The notes: generated by a model from the sequence alone, not told the origin. A stretch of DNA of 64,000 nt from Pseudomonas sp. LP_7_YM (GCF_004364435.1 NZ_SOCT01000016.1:1-64000), one strand, 5' to 3'. Shown: positions 42,665 through 52,137, counted from the first letter of the stretch. Translations and numbers: made by a program.

Positions 42665-44593
42665 TTATCCGCCGATGACGCCGCCATCCTCGCGCGTGAT
42701 CACCATCACCGAAGACCTGGGCTTGCCGTTGGGCAGGTGCTCGGGGAAGGTCGAGCCGCCTTTTTCGCCGGGATGCTGAATGCCCACGAACAGCGCTTTC
42801 TGGTCGGGCGCGAAGCTGATGCCGGTCACTTCACAGCCCACGGGCCCGACCATGAACCGGCGGATTTCACCGCTGGCAGGATCGGCGCAGAGCATCTGGT
42901 TATTGCCCATGCCCGCAAAGTCTCCGGCGTTCGAGTAATCTCCGTCGGTCAGAATCCACAGCCGCCCCTGCTTGTCGAAACCCAGGCCATCCGGGCTGTT
43001 GAACATGTTCTGCGGGGTAATGTTGCTCGACCCGGCCTGGGGTTTGCCCGCATGGACACCGGGATTGCCTGCGACCACGAACAGATCCCAGGCAAAGTCC
43101 ATCGACGCCGCATCCGCGCCCGCTTCGTGCCAGCGCAGAATCTGACCGTACTGATTCTTCTCACGCGGATTCGGCCCGCCGACCGGCTGACCCTCTTCAC
43201 CGCGCCTGGCGTTGTTGGTCAGGGTGCAATAGACCTGACCATCCTTGGGGCTGACCACGATCCACTCCGGCCGGTCCATGCGGGTTGCCTTGACTACGCT
43301 CGCAGCAAGACGCGCATGGATCAGCACTTCGGCCTGGCTGGCGAAGCCGCTGGCGGCGTCGATGCCGTTTTTGCCGTGGGTCAGTTCAACCCACTTGCCC
43401 CGGCCTTTCGGGCGATCAGGGTTGCTGTCGCCATCATCGAACCGGGCCACATATAACGTGCCGTGGTCGAGGATGTCGCGATTGGCCTTTGGATTCTTGT
43501 GATCGACCTTGTCGCGGCTGATGAATTTGTAAATGAACTCGCCGCGCTCATCGTCGCCCATGTACACCACCACGCGACCATCCTTGGTTTCGGTAAGCGC
43601 TGCGTTTTCGTGTTTGAAGCGGCCCAAGGCCGTGCGTTTGACCGGCGTGGACGTCGGGTCGAACGGATCGATTTCCACCACCCAGCCGTGGCGGTTGAAT
43701 TCGTTGGGGCTCTTTGCCACATCAAAGCGCGGATCGTGAGGATGCCAATTCACTTCCTTGCTGGTGGCAACCACGCCGTAACGCCTGGAAGGCGCATCGA
43801 AGGTCTGGGCGGGATTACTGCTGCCGAAACAGTCGGTGAAGTTCTCTTCGCACGTCAGGTACGTACCCCAGGGCGTCTTGCCGTTGGCGCAGTTCTGAAA
43901 CGTGCCCAGCACCGCTTTGCCTGTTTTGTCGGCTTCGGTTTTCAGCCATTGATGGCCGGCTGCGGGGCCGCTGAGCCGAATCGGCGTGTTGCCATGAATG
44001 CGTCGGTTGTATTCAGAGCCTTGAACAAACGTCCACTGACCGCCTTCGCGCTTCACTTCGATCACCGAAACGCCTTCGCTGGCCAGCGCCTTGTGCACAT
44101 CATCGGCCGATTGCGGGTCTTTGCCGTGATCGAACAGGTAGCGGTAGTTGGTGTATTCGTTATTGATCGCCATCAGCGCGCGCGTGGCGTTGTCGGCATC
44201 GTCACCCGGAAAAGTGAACAGGCTCATGCCATCGTTGTTATCGCCGAATTGTTGCTCCTGCGCTTTGGCTGTGCCTTTGCCGCTGGGATCGAAGGCCGGG
44301 CCACCCGCATGCACTGGTTGCCCCCAACTGATCAGGACGGAGGATGTGTAGCCCGGTGGCAGGCTGATGGTATCGGCGGTGGAGGACGGGATGCTGGCGA
44401 ATCCGAGCAACGTGCTGTTTGCGGTGCTGACACTGGCGGCCATCACGCTACGGCTGAGCAGATTGCCGCCCAGAAACATCGCGGCGCCGCACAGGGCGCC
44501 AGCGCTGATAAAGCCACGGCGGGTGAGGCAGGCGCTGTTTTTTAGCACCAGCGTTTCGAGGTCGGTGGACTGGTTTTCTTCGAGTAATTTCAT
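42665..44593 (-). CDS. PhoX-family (DUF839) periplasmic phosphatase
   Basis: 642 residues from the ATG at 44593 (AGGAAGCCCG upstream). A twin-arginine signal (TRRGFISAGALCGAAMFLGG) sends the folded protein to the periplasm. The PhoX beta-propeller core is recognisable in GKTPWGTYLTCEENFTDCFG (with the conserved TCEEN), YGVVATSKEVNWHPHDPRFD, NRHGWVVEIDPFDP and MGDDERGEFIYKFIS. Calcium/iron-dependent alkaline phosphatase activity is expected for the family. No phosphate-regulon box was searched for. Single-gene unit. Confidence 0.88.
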   Translation of the reverse strand: MKLLEENQSTDLETLVLKNSACLTRRGFISAGALCGAAMFLGGNLLSRSVMAASVSTANSTLLGFASIPSSTADTISLPPGYTSSVLISWGQPVHAGGPAFDPSGKGTAKAQEQQFGDNNDGMSLFTFPGDDADNATRALMAINNEYTNYRYLFDHGKDPQSADDVHKALASEGVSVIEVKREGGQWTFVQGSEYNRRIHGNTPIRLSGPAAGHQWLKTEADKTGKAVLGTFQNCANGKTPWGTYLTCEENFTDCFGSSNPAQTFDAPSRRYGVVATSKEVNWHPHDPRFDVAKSPNEFNRHGWVVEIDPFDPTSTPVKRTALGRFKHENAALTETKDGRVVVYMGDDERGEFIYKFISRDKVDHKNPKANRDILDHGTLYVARFDDGDSNPDRPKGRGKWVELTHGKNGIDAASGFASQAEVLIHARLAASVVKATRMDRPEWIVVSPKDGQVYCTLTNNARRGEEGQPVGGPNPREKNQYGQILRWHEAGADAASMDFAWDLFVVAGNPGVHAGKPQAGSSNITPQNMFNSPDGLGFDKQGRLWILTDGDYSNAGDFAGMGNNQMLCADPASGEIRRFMVGPVGCEVTGISFAPDQKALFVGIQHPGEKGGSTFPEHLPNGKPRSSVMVITREDGGVIGG

Positions 44594-44698
44594 CACGGGC
44601 TTCCTGCGGTTTTGGCGCAAACCTTATTCAACCCGGATGACGCTATTGTGTCGGTCCGATGACCGCTTTTACCTCGAGATGCGGCGGTGGACGCGAAC

Positions 44699-45463
44699 TT
44701 AAAGTGGCGTGCCGATCAGCACATAGGACGGCGCAAACTGGACCTTCACATCACTGCCGACCTTCAACTTCAATGCTTTGAGGTGATCGGGCCCGGCGAC
44801 TGCGCATAAGGTCTGACTGCTGGGAAGACCGATTCTGACCTCGCTGGGGCCTTCTTCACCGTCCAGAATCTCCTCGATTTTTCCACTCAGGCAATTATGT
44901 CCAGTTGTTACCGACTGATCGGAGGCAAGCAATTCCAGCCAGCTGGCCTTGATCAGCGCGAAGACGTCGGTGCCCGGCTCCAGCTCCAGCCGAAGCGTGC
45001 TGTCGTGAGTGATCTGTGCGTCGATGGACAGGTCGCCTGCAAGGTTCAGCCTGATCATGTCGTTGCGGCCCAATGGGGTGATGCTGGACACCTGGCCATG
45101 CAACTGATTACGCGCACTGGTGCGCAGCATCAGGCGACTGAGCAACGCCAAATCACTGGATTGCTCCGGCGTTTCCAGCAATTGGGTCTGTAGCGCCTGC
45201 AGGCGTTGATAAAGCCGCAGCACGCGCTCGCCTTCTTCCGACAACCTGGCGCCACCACCCCCCCGGCCGCCCACACTGCGCTCGACCAGAGGCTTTTGCG
45301 CCAGATTGTTCAATTCGTCGATGGCGTCCCACGTCGCCTTATAACTCAAGCCTGCGCTCTTTGCTGCGCGGGTGATCGAACCTTGCTCGGCAATGTGCTG
45401 CAACAGCGCGATGCGGTGCGGGCGACGGACCATGTGTTGAGTGAGGGACGGCGGTAGGGACAT
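44699..45463 (-). CDS. modE: ModE-type molybdate-responsive regulator
   Basis: 254 residues from the ATG at 45463. An N-terminal winged helix (IALLQHIAEQGSITRAAKSA, then GLSYKATWDAIDELN) and the GGRGGGGARLSEEGERVLRL wing are typical of ModE. Two C-terminal Mop domains (SARNQLHGQVSSITPLG and GHNCLSGKIEEILDGE) bind molybdate. It senses molybdenum and controls its transport; the modABC genes are not in this window. Longer in-frame starts upstream look non-coding. Confidence 0.9.
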   Translation of the reverse strand: MSLPPSLTQHMVRRPHRIALLQHIAEQGSITRAAKSAGLSYKATWDAIDELNNLAQKPLVERSVGGRGGGGARLSEEGERVLRLYQRLQALQTQLLETPEQSSDLALLSRLMLRTSARNQLHGQVSSITPLGRNDMIRLNLAGDLSIDAQITHDSTLRLELEPGTDVFALIKASWLELLASDQSVTTGHNCLSGKIEEILDGEEGPSEVRIGLPSSQTLCAVAGPDHLKALKLKVGSDVKVQFAPSYVLIGTPL

Positions 45464-45725
45464 ATCTGAGAGATTTTGTCTTGGGATAATGGGCGCAGTG
45501 TAAGCCAAAACCGGCCTGCCCGGACGAGGCGGATTTGATGAAGGTGAGTGACGGAGAACTCGCAGCACATCCGAAACATGTCTGCGACCTGAGCACCGTT
45601 TCGAATCAATTCGCTCCGAAAGCTTGACCGTCCCTGGCATCGGCGGCGGCAAAACATGACCCATGGGATTCACTCGTACAGATAGCGCACGCGCCCAAGA
45701 ACCTGTGATCTGTTTTGACCGTGAC

Positions 45726-46460
45726 TCAACCCTCAGGCTTGGGCGTGCGCGCCAGGCAATACACATCTACCCTGTTTGCCCCCGCCTCGACCAGCAGCCG
45801 GGCAATGGTGTCAGCAGTGGAGCCAGTGGTCAGCACATCATCGATCAGCGCCACATGCTTACCCCTCACGCCAGCAGGCTCGACCAAAACAAACGCTTCG
45901 CGCAGATTGCGCTTTCTCGCCCTGGCATCCAGCCCCTGTTGCGCAGGCGTCTCCTTCACGCGGTCGATCAGTCGCTCATTCACTGGCAGCTGCAATTGTC
46001 GCCCAAGCCAGTTCGCCAGCATCGCGGCCTGGTTGTACCCGCGTTGTCGCAGACGTTTTCTGCCCAAGGGCACTGGAATCATGATGTCGGGTCGCGCAAG
46101 GCCTTCTTCGAACCGATGTTGCAGCGATTGCCCCAGCAACTCGGCCATCAATCGCCCCAGTGGCCATTTAGCCTGATGCTTGAAGCGTGTGACCAGTGCG
46201 TCGATGGGGAAGTCGTAAAGCCACGCAGCGATGACTTCGTTGAAGGCCGGAGCGCGACGCGTGCACTGCGCGCAAGTCAGGCCAGTCATTGGCAGGGGCA
46301 GGGCGCAGCGCTCGCATTGGTCGATGAGCCACGGCAATTCGGTCTCGCACGCCGTGCAGATTGGAAAGCCTGTGTCGGTCTGCTCGTCGCATAACAGACA
46401 GATTTGTACGTTTTTTAACCAGATGTAAACCTGATGCCCGTAGTGAGGTTGACAGCGCAT
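45726..46460 (-). CDS. comF: ComF-family phosphoribosyltransferase-like protein
   Basis: 244 residues. Four N-terminal cysteine pairs form zinc-finger-like motifs (CLLCDE, CTACE, CERC, CAQC). A type I phosphoribosyltransferase domain follows, with VALIDDVLTTGSTADTIARL as the PRPP motif. In competent bacteria ComF is needed for DNA uptake; in Pseudomonas its role is unclear. It is divergent from bioB, and its first codons overlap the putative BirA operator, so BirA binding could affect both. Confidence 0.88.
   Translation of the reverse strand: MRCQPHYGHQVYIWLKNVQICLLCDEQTDTGFPICTACETELPWLIDQCERCALPLPMTGLTCAQCTRRAPAFNEVIAAWLYDFPIDALVTRFKHQAKWPLGRLMAELLGQSLQHRFEEGLARPDIMIPVPLGRKRLRQRGYNQAAMLANWLGRQLQLPVNERLIDRVKETPAQQGLDARARKRNLREAFVLVEPAGVRGKHVALIDDVLTTGSTADTIARLLVEAGANRVDVYCLARTPKPEG
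46424..46454. promoter_or_regulatory. BirA operator upstream of bioB
   Basis: TGTAAACC (46424-46431), a 15-nt spacer, then GGTTGACA (46447-46454) matches the BirA consensus TTGTAAACC-N(14-16)-GGTTTACAA. The left octamer is perfect and the right has one mismatch. It lies about 115 bp upstream of bioB and inside the first codons of divergent comF. Confidence 0.72.
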
Positions 46461-46567
46461 GCCTCTTCCTTAAATATGCCGAACATCCGTGTTGCGCCTG
46501 TGGACTTTAGGGTTTGCCGATCGAGCCGAACCGCCCGGGTACTCGCCAAACCATCAAGGAGCCGCCC

Positions 46568-47623
46568 ATGAGCGCCAGCATCAATGCCACTTTGCGTCAC
46601 GACTGGAATCTAGCCGAGGTCCGCGCGCTGTTTACACAGCCTTTCAATGACCTGCTGTTTCAAGCGCAAACCGTGCATCGCGCTCATTTCGACGCCAACC
46701 GCGTTCAAGTCTCCACCCTGCTGTCGATCAAGACCGGCGCCTGCCCGGAAGACTGCAAGTACTGCCCGCAATCGGGTCACTACAACACCGGGCTTGAGAA
46801 AGAAAAGCTGATGCAGGTCCAGCAAGTGCTGGAAGAAGCTGCGCGGGCCAAAGCCATCGGTTCGACCCGTTTCTGCATGGGCGCCGCCTGGAAACACCCT
46901 TCGGCCAAAGACATGCCGTATGTGCTGGAGATGGTCAAAGGCGTGAAGGCCATGGGCCTGGAAACCTGCATGACCCTGGGCAAGCTCGATCAGGACCAAA
47001 CCAAGGCCCTGGCCGACGCGGGGCTTGATTACTACAATCACAACCTCGACACCTCCCCGGATTTCTACACCAGCATCATCACTACCCGCACTTACAGCGA
47101 GCGTCTGCAGACTCTGGCCTATGTGCGCGATGCGGGCATGAAGATCTGCTCCGGCGGCATTTTGGGCATGGGCGAGTCGCTGGACGACCGCGCCAATCTG
47201 CTGATTCAACTGGCCAACCTGCCAGAGCATCCGGAGTCGGTGCCGATCAACATGCTGGTAAAAGTCGCCGGTACGCCGCTGGCTAACGCTGAAGACATCG
47301 ATCCTTTCGACTTCATCCGCATGCTGGCCGTGGCGCGCATCCTGATGCCGCAATCCCACGTACGTCTGTCTGCGGGCCGCGAAGCGATGAACGACCAGAT
47401 GCAGGCCCTGGCGTTCTTTGCTGGCGCCAACTCGATTTTCTACGGCGACAAACTGCTGACCACCGCCAACCCACAGGCTGACAAGGACATGCTGCTGTTC
47501 TCGCGTCTGGGTATCCAGCCGCAAGCGCGCGAAGAGCATTCGGACGAAGTGCATGAGGCGGCAATCGAGCAAGCGTTGATCGAGCAAAAGAGCAGCGAAA
47601 TGTTTTACGACGCGGCGGTTTGA
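46568..47623 (+). CDS. bioB: Biotin synthase
   Basis: Radical-SAM enzyme inserting sulfur into dethiobiotin. 351 residues from the ATG at 46568, with AAGGAG six bases upstream. The [4Fe-4S] cysteines are C59, C63 and C66 (CPEDCKYC), and the YNHNLDTSPDFY substrate segment is present. First gene of the biotin run, behind a BirA-type operator. A REP pair separates it from bioF. Confidence 0.96.
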   Translation: MSASINATLRHDWNLAEVRALFTQPFNDLLFQAQTVHRAHFDANRVQVSTLLSIKTGACPEDCKYCPQSGHYNTGLEKEKLMQVQQVLEEAARAKAIGSTRFCMGAAWKHPSAKDMPYVLEMVKGVKAMGLETCMTLGKLDQDQTKALADAGLDYYNHNLDTSPDFYTSIITTRTYSERLQTLAYVRDAGMKICSGGILGMGESLDDRANLLIQLANLPEHPESVPINMLVKVAGTPLANAEDIDPFDFIRMLAVARILMPQSHVRLSAGREAMNDQMQALAFFAGANSIFYGDKLLTTANPQADKDMLLFSRLGIQPQAREEHSDEVHEAAIEQALIEQKSSEMFYDAAV

Positions 47624-47662
47624 TCGCTTACCGATGCGGCTGATTGAAACGCAAAATAGTAT

Positions 47663-47749
47663 GGGTGTGGGCGTGCTCACGAAAGCGTCAGGTCAGTCGG
47701 CATCGATGCTGAATGTGATGCCGCATTCGTGAGCACGCTCACTCCCACC
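47663..47749. repeat. REP pair between bioB and bioF
   Basis: GGGTGTGGGCGTGCTCACGA (from 47663) and the inverted TCGTGAGCACGCTCACTCCC (47728-47747). It may shape the relative levels of bioB and the downstream bioFHCD message. Confidence 0.8.
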
Positions 47750-47796
47750 GGTATCGCATTCGTCCGAATTCTGCGATCTGAACAATTGAGGCCTGC

Positions 47797-48987
47797 ATGT
47801 CTTTCGATCTGAGCGCACGTCTCGCTGCCCGTCGTGCCGAGCACCTTTACCGTCAACGCCCACTGTTACAGAGCCCGCAGGGCCCCGAGGTGGTGGTTGA
47901 CGGCAAGCCGCTGTTGGCTTTTTGCAACAACGACTACATGGGCCTGGCGAATCACCCCGACGTGGTTGCAGCGTGGAAAGCCGGTGCCGAGCGCTGGGGC
48001 GTGGGTGGCGGAGCTTCGCACCTGGTCATCGGCCACAGCACGCCGCATCACGAACTTGAAGAAGCCTTGGCCGATCTCACCGGTCGCCCACGGGCGTTGT
48101 TGTTCTCCAATGGTTACATGGCCAACCTCGGCGCTGTCACGGCGTTGGTGGGGCAGGGCGATACCGTGTTGGAAGATCGCCTCAATCACGCCTCGCTGCT
48201 GGATGCAGGTCTGCTGAGCGGCGCCCGTTTCTCGCGCTATCTGCACAACGACCCTGATAGCTTGAATAGCCGCCTCGAAAAGGCCGTGGGCGATACGCTG
48301 GTGGTGACCGACGGCGTGTTCAGCATGGATGGCGACATAGCCGACTTGCCTGCGCTGGCCAAGGTTGCGCGAGCAAAAAACGCTTGGCTGATGGTCGATG
48401 ACGCCCATGGCTTCGGGCCGCTTGGCGCCAACGGCGCGGGGATTGTCGAGCACTTCGGCTTGAGCATGGAGGACGTTCCGGTGCTGGTCGGCACCCTCGG
48501 CAAATCGTTTGGCACGGCAGGCGCATTCGTCGCCGGAAGTGAGGAGTTGATCGAAACGCTGATCCAGTTCGCCCGTCCCTATATCTACACCACCAGTCAG
48601 CCGCCGGCGCTGGCCTGCGCGACGCTGAAAAGCCTCGAACTGCTGCGCAGCGAGCAGTGGCGTCGTGAGCATTTGAAGGCGCTGATCAAACAGTTCCGTG
48701 AGGGCGCGCAGGCGCTTGGCCTGACGTTGATGGACAGCTTCACGCCGATCCAGCCGATCCTGATCGGAGACAGTGGTCGGGCCCTGCGCTTGTCTCAGAT
48801 GTTGCGCGAGCGCGGGCTGATGGTGACGGCGATTCGTCCACCTACCGTGCCCGCCGGGAGCGCGCGATTGCGCGTCACCCTGTCCGCAGCCCACAGTCAG
48901 GCGCAGGTGCAACTATTGCTGGACGCATTGGAGCGGTGCTATCCGCTGCTGGGTGCGAGTGAGACCGGGGAGCCACAACATGCGTGA
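47797..48987 (+). CDS. bioF: 8-amino-7-oxononanoate synthase
   Basis: PLP enzyme joining pimeloyl-ACP/CoA and L-alanine. 396 residues. The PLP lysine lies in LVGTLGKSFGTAGAFV, and GGGASHLVIGHSTPHHELEE and DDAHGFGPLG are the conserved glycine-rich and cofactor-binding motifs. It overlaps bioH by 8 bp. Second step gene of the operon. Confidence 0.95.
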   Translation: MSFDLSARLAARRAEHLYRQRPLLQSPQGPEVVVDGKPLLAFCNNDYMGLANHPDVVAAWKAGAERWGVGGGASHLVIGHSTPHHELEEALADLTGRPRALLFSNGYMANLGAVTALVGQGDTVLEDRLNHASLLDAGLLSGARFSRYLHNDPDSLNSRLEKAVGDTLVVTDGVFSMDGDIADLPALAKVARAKNAWLMVDDAHGFGPLGANGAGIVEHFGLSMEDVPVLVGTLGKSFGTAGAFVAGSEELIETLIQFARPYIYTTSQPPALACATLKSLELLRSEQWRREHLKALIKQFREGAQALGLTLMDSFTPIQPILIGDSGRALRLSQMLRERGLMVTAIRPPTVPAGSARLRVTLSAAHSQAQVQLLLDALERCYPLLGASETGEPQHA

Positions 48988-49711
48988 CCGGTTGGTCCTG
49001 CTGCCGGGCTGGGGGCTTGGCGTTTCGCCGCTTGAGCCATTAGCGGCAGCGCTGCGTGGGCTGGACGAGCACTTGCGAGTCGAGATCGAGCCGCTGCCAG
49101 ACCTGGACAATGCCGACCTCAACGACTGGCTCGACGAACTGGATTCGACCCTGCCGGATAACGTGTGGCTGGGCGGCTGGTCCCTGGGTGGCATGCTCGC
49201 CGCTGAATTGGCAGCGCGGCGTGGCGAGCGTTGCTGTGGTTTGGCGACGTTTGCCAGCAACGTGTGCTTCGTTGCCCGCAGTCAGTGGCCGAACGCAATG
49301 CCGCAGGCTGACTTCGACGCATTCATCGCCGGGTGCAAGGCCGATCCTGAGGTCACGCTCAAGCGTTTCAGTCTGTTGTGTGTGCAGGGCGCAGAGGCGC
49401 CGCGGGCGCTGTCGCGACAGTTGAAGGCAGGCGCCCCCCACGGCCCCGGTGCCGGTTTGATCGAAGGCCTGAAGCTGCTTGAGCGCATGGACACCCGCGC
49501 TGCATTGCAGGCTTATCGCGGCCCGCAGCTGCATTTGTTTGGTGGTCTCGATGCGTTGGTGCCCGCCGAAGCGTCGGCCGACCTGCTCAATCTCTTGCCC
49601 GATATCGAAGTGGGCGTGATCGAACAGGCCAGCCACGCATTCATTCTGGAAAACCCCCACGGCGTCGCCGCAGCGGTCCAGGCATTCCTACATGAGTCCG
49701 GTGATGACTGA
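48980..49711 (+). CDS. bioH: Pimeloyl-ACP methyl ester carboxylesterase
   Basis: Alpha/beta hydrolase releasing pimeloyl-ACP from its methyl ester. 243 residues from the ATG at 48980. Nucleophile S68 in GGWSLGGM, acid in HLFGGLDALVPAE, His in EQASHAFILENP. Overlaps bioF (8 bp) and bioC (8 bp), so translation is coupled through the three genes. Confidence 0.92.
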   Translation: MRDRLVLLPGWGLGVSPLEPLAAALRGLDEHLRVEIEPLPDLDNADLNDWLDELDSTLPDNVWLGGWSLGGMLAAELAARRGERCCGLATFASNVCFVARSQWPNAMPQADFDAFIAGCKADPEVTLKRFSLLCVQGAEAPRALSRQLKAGAPHGPGAGLIEGLKLLERMDTRAALQAYRGPQLHLFGGLDALVPAEASADLLNLLPDIEVGVIEQASHAFILENPHGVAAAVQAFLHESGDD

Positions 49712-50552
49712 TCTTTCCCATTGCGCGGTGTTGAAGGCCGTGAAACAGCAACAGGCCAATGCCCAGAGCCGCCTGCCGGACAAGCGTCAGGTCGCAGCAT
49801 CCTTCTCCAAGGCTGCGGCCAGTTACGACAGCGTTGCGCAGTTGCAGCGTGCGGTGGGCAGCGAGTTGATGTCGCTTCTACCCGAGATGAGGCCCGCTCG
49901 CTGGCTCGATCTGGGCAGTGGTACCGGTTATTTCAGTCGAATGCTGGCTGAACGGTTTCCGCAAAGTGAGGGCGTCGCGCTGGATATCGCCCAAGGCATG
50001 CTCGCCCATGCCCGACCGCTGGGAGGCCCTCAGCATTACGTGGCTGGCGATGCGGAAAGTCTGCCGCTGCGTGATGGCTGCGTCGATCTGATGTTCTCGA
50101 GTCTGGCCCTGCAGTGGTGCTCGGATTTCGCCTCGGTGCTCGCCGAGGCCAGTCGGGTCTTGCAGCCGGGAGGCGTTCTTGCCTTTGCCAGTTTGTGCGT
50201 TGGAACCCTTTATGAGCTGCGCGACAGCTGGCAGGCGGTGGATGGCCTGGTCCACGTCAATCGCTTTCGCGAGTTCGAAGAGTACCAGCGACTCTGTGCT
50301 GCCAGCGGCATGCAGGTGCGCAGTTTGCACGTCCAGCCGCATGTCCTGCATTACCCCGATGTGCGCAGCCTGACCCACGAACTCAAAGCGCTGGGCGCCC
50401 ACAACATCAATCCGGGTCGTCCGGGCGGTTTGACAGGCCGGGCGCGAATTCAGGCGTTGATCGCTGCGTATGAAGGGTTCCGCCAGGAAGAAGGTCTGCC
50501 TGCGACCTATCAGGTTATTTACGCCGTGTTGGAAAAGCCTGCTGCTGGTTAA
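49704..50552 (+). CDS. bioC: Malonyl-ACP O-methyltransferase
   Basis: SAM-dependent methyltransferase that starts pimelate synthesis by masking malonyl-ACP. 282 residues from the ATG at 49704. N-terminal KRQVAASFSKAAASYDSVAQ and SAM motif I WLDLGSGTGYFSRMLAE, then DIAQGMLAHA and LMFSSLALQWCSD are as in BioC. Eight bases overlap bioH. Confidence 0.93.
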   Translation: MTDLSHCAVLKAVKQQQANAQSRLPDKRQVAASFSKAAASYDSVAQLQRAVGSELMSLLPEMRPARWLDLGSGTGYFSRMLAERFPQSEGVALDIAQGMLAHARPLGGPQHYVAGDAESLPLRDGCVDLMFSSLALQWCSDFASVLAEASRVLQPGGVLAFASLCVGTLYELRDSWQAVDGLVHVNRFREFEEYQRLCAASGMQVRSLHVQPHVLHYPDVRSLTHELKALGAHNINPGRPGGLTGRARIQALIAAYEGFRQEEGLPATYQVIYAVLEKPAAG

Positions 50553-50639
50553 AGAATGACCAGTTCTGCCAGCATTTTTTATCCGGGCGCTATAGTGAGT
50601 GAGCAATAGTTTGAAACTTATAAACGGATGGTCGCCAAG

Positions 50640-51323
50640 ATGAGTGCTGCTTATTTCATCGCGGGAACCGATACCGATGTTGGCAAAACCACCATTGCCA
50701 CAGGACTGCTGTGTGCGGCGCGACAATCCGGACGGAGCACGGCGGCGGGCAAACCCGTGGCCTCGGGCTGCGATGTCAGGCCCAAGGGCCTGCGCAATGC
50801 CGACGCGGTGGCTTTGCGCGCCGAATGTTCGATTGCGTTGACGTACAGCGAGGTCAACCCGGTGGCTTTTGAACCGGCCATCGCCCCGCATCTGGCGGCA
50901 CGTGAAGCGGGCATCGCGCTGACCGTGCAATCTCTGCTTGGGCCCATGCGCCACATTCTCGAAAAACAGGCCGACTTCACCCTGATCGAAGGTGCGGGAG
51001 GCTGGCGCGTGCCGTTGGCGGACCAGGCCAACTTGTCCGATCTGGCAATCGCGCTTGGGTTGCCGGTGATCCTGGTGGTGGGCGTGCGTCTGGGTTGCAT
51101 CAGCCACGCGTTGCTCTCTGCCGAAGCCATCGCTAACGACGGTCTGCAACTGGCGGGCTGGGTGGCTAACGTCATCGACCCGAAAACGTCGCGCCTGGAA
51201 GAAAATCTCGCCACCTTGGCCGAGCGTCTGCCGGCGCCGTGTCTGGGGCGCGTGCCCTACATGAAGAAAGCTACCCCGGAAATGGTTGCCGAGCATTTGC
51301 ACCTGGAATTGCTGGATGAGTGA
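50640..51323 (+). CDS. bioD: Dethiobiotin synthetase
   Basis: ATP-dependent carboxylation of DAPA to dethiobiotin. 227 residues from the ATG at 50640. P-loop FIAGTDTDVGKTTIATGLL, substrate segment GKPVASGCD, and LIEGAGGWRVPLADQANLSD are conserved. An in-frame ATG at 50628 would add four residues. The 87-bp gap after bioC may hold its own weak promoter, but most likely it is the last gene of bioFHCD. Confidence 0.94.
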   Translation: MSAAYFIAGTDTDVGKTTIATGLLCAARQSGRSTAAGKPVASGCDVRPKGLRNADAVALRAECSIALTYSEVNPVAFEPAIAPHLAAREAGIALTVQSLLGPMRHILEKQADFTLIEGAGGWRVPLADQANLSDLAIALGLPVILVVGVRLGCISHALLSAEAIANDGLQLAGWVANVIDPKTSRLEENLATLAERLPAPCLGRVPYMKKATPEMVAEHLHLELLDE

Positions 51324-51366
51324 GCTTGCTGCGGACTGCGCATTTGCCTGCGGGGGATCGCGGCAA

Positions 51367-51382
51367 TGTGATCCACGTCACA
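51367..51382. promoter_or_regulatory. Perfect CRP/Vfr-type palindrome
   Basis: TGTGA-TCCACG-TCACA (51367-51382) matches the CRP-family half-sites exactly. It lies 90 bp upstream of the 98-codon ORF and just after bioD, so it most likely controls the small gene through Vfr or a related CRP-family factor. Confidence 0.6.
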
Positions 51383-51472
51383 AGGCGTAATGCCATTAGT
51401 CCGTTTGCTAAATGCTTCGTGGCGTTTGCTGGTTTAATGGCCTTGTTCGCTTATGAACAGAGGGTCCTGCTG

Positions 51473-51769
51473 ATGCAAATCTCGCTGAACAACACGCTGT
51501 ATCCAGGCCTGAGCGCCATTCAGGTCGGGCAGGACCGTGTCGACCAGGCCGCCACTCAGCTGGCCAGCCCAGCCACCGAAGTGTCGGGTCGTAGCCAGTC
51601 TTCGGACTTTCAGCTTGAGCGCCTGCGTTCGGTCGATCGCCCGCAACGTTCCGACATGGCCACCAATGTCGTTGAACTGACCGAGGGCAAGATTCAGGTC
51701 CAGGCGGGCGTCAAGGTCGAAAAGGCCGCCGATGAAATGCTTGGCACGCTGATCGACACCTTCGCCTGA
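51473..51769 (+). CDS. Small protein with flagellar rod/hook-like C-terminus
   Basis: 98 residues from the ATG at 51473 (MQISLNNTLYPGLSAIQVGQ). The end (VKVEKAADEMLGTLIDTFA) closely resembles the conserved C-terminal helix of flagellar rod/hook proteins (VIKTADEMLGTLL), and the N-terminus also resembles their N-terminal helix, with the middle largely missing. It is much shorter than a true rod protein and no flagellar genes are near. The earlier in-frame starts look non-coding. Function unknown; followed by a terminator. Confidence 0.7.
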   Translation: MQISLNNTLYPGLSAIQVGQDRVDQAATQLASPATEVSGRSQSSDFQLERLRSVDRPQRSDMATNVVELTEGKIQVQAGVKVEKAADEMLGTLIDTFA

Positions 51770-51795
51770 TTACTCTTCGAAATATGTCTCCTTTC

Positions 51796-51817
51796 AACGT
51801 GCGCTTCGGCGCACGTT
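51796..51817 (+). terminator. UUCG-loop terminator after the small rod-like gene
   Basis: AACGTGCGC (51796-51804), TTCG loop, GCGCACGTT (51809-51817), a perfect 9-bp stem, followed by TTGC. The rest of the 368-bp gap to 52137 should hold the promoter of the acyl-CoA dehydrogenase gene; I see no clear operator. Confidence 0.75.
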
Positions 51818-52137
51818 TGCGTATGTGCTTCCCCTCCGAATAGCGCCCATCAAGCGGGCGAATCCCAGTGCTCTGCCGCCTGCGTGCAGGTCCGCTCAAC
51901 TGGACTTAACCTCTACTATTCGTTCGGAGCCGGAATTCTGCGCTTCATATTGCGCGACGTTCAGACGTCCACGATGAAAGGTGCGTGACGCACCCTTGAC
52001 AAGAAATGGGCGTAAACGTATGTTTCAAACACCTGTTTGACCGCCGACCAAAGAACAACTCTCGGTGTAAGGGGCAAGTCCCCGCAGTGACCACACGGTC
52101 ATCCAACTCCAGGATTCATCAGCAGAGGTTTATCGCT

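Noticed and set aside
49878..51302. 474-codon minus-strand ORF opposite bioC/bioD
   Set aside because: It spans two well-supported plus-strand genes and their gap; composition is that of a reverse-complement shadow.
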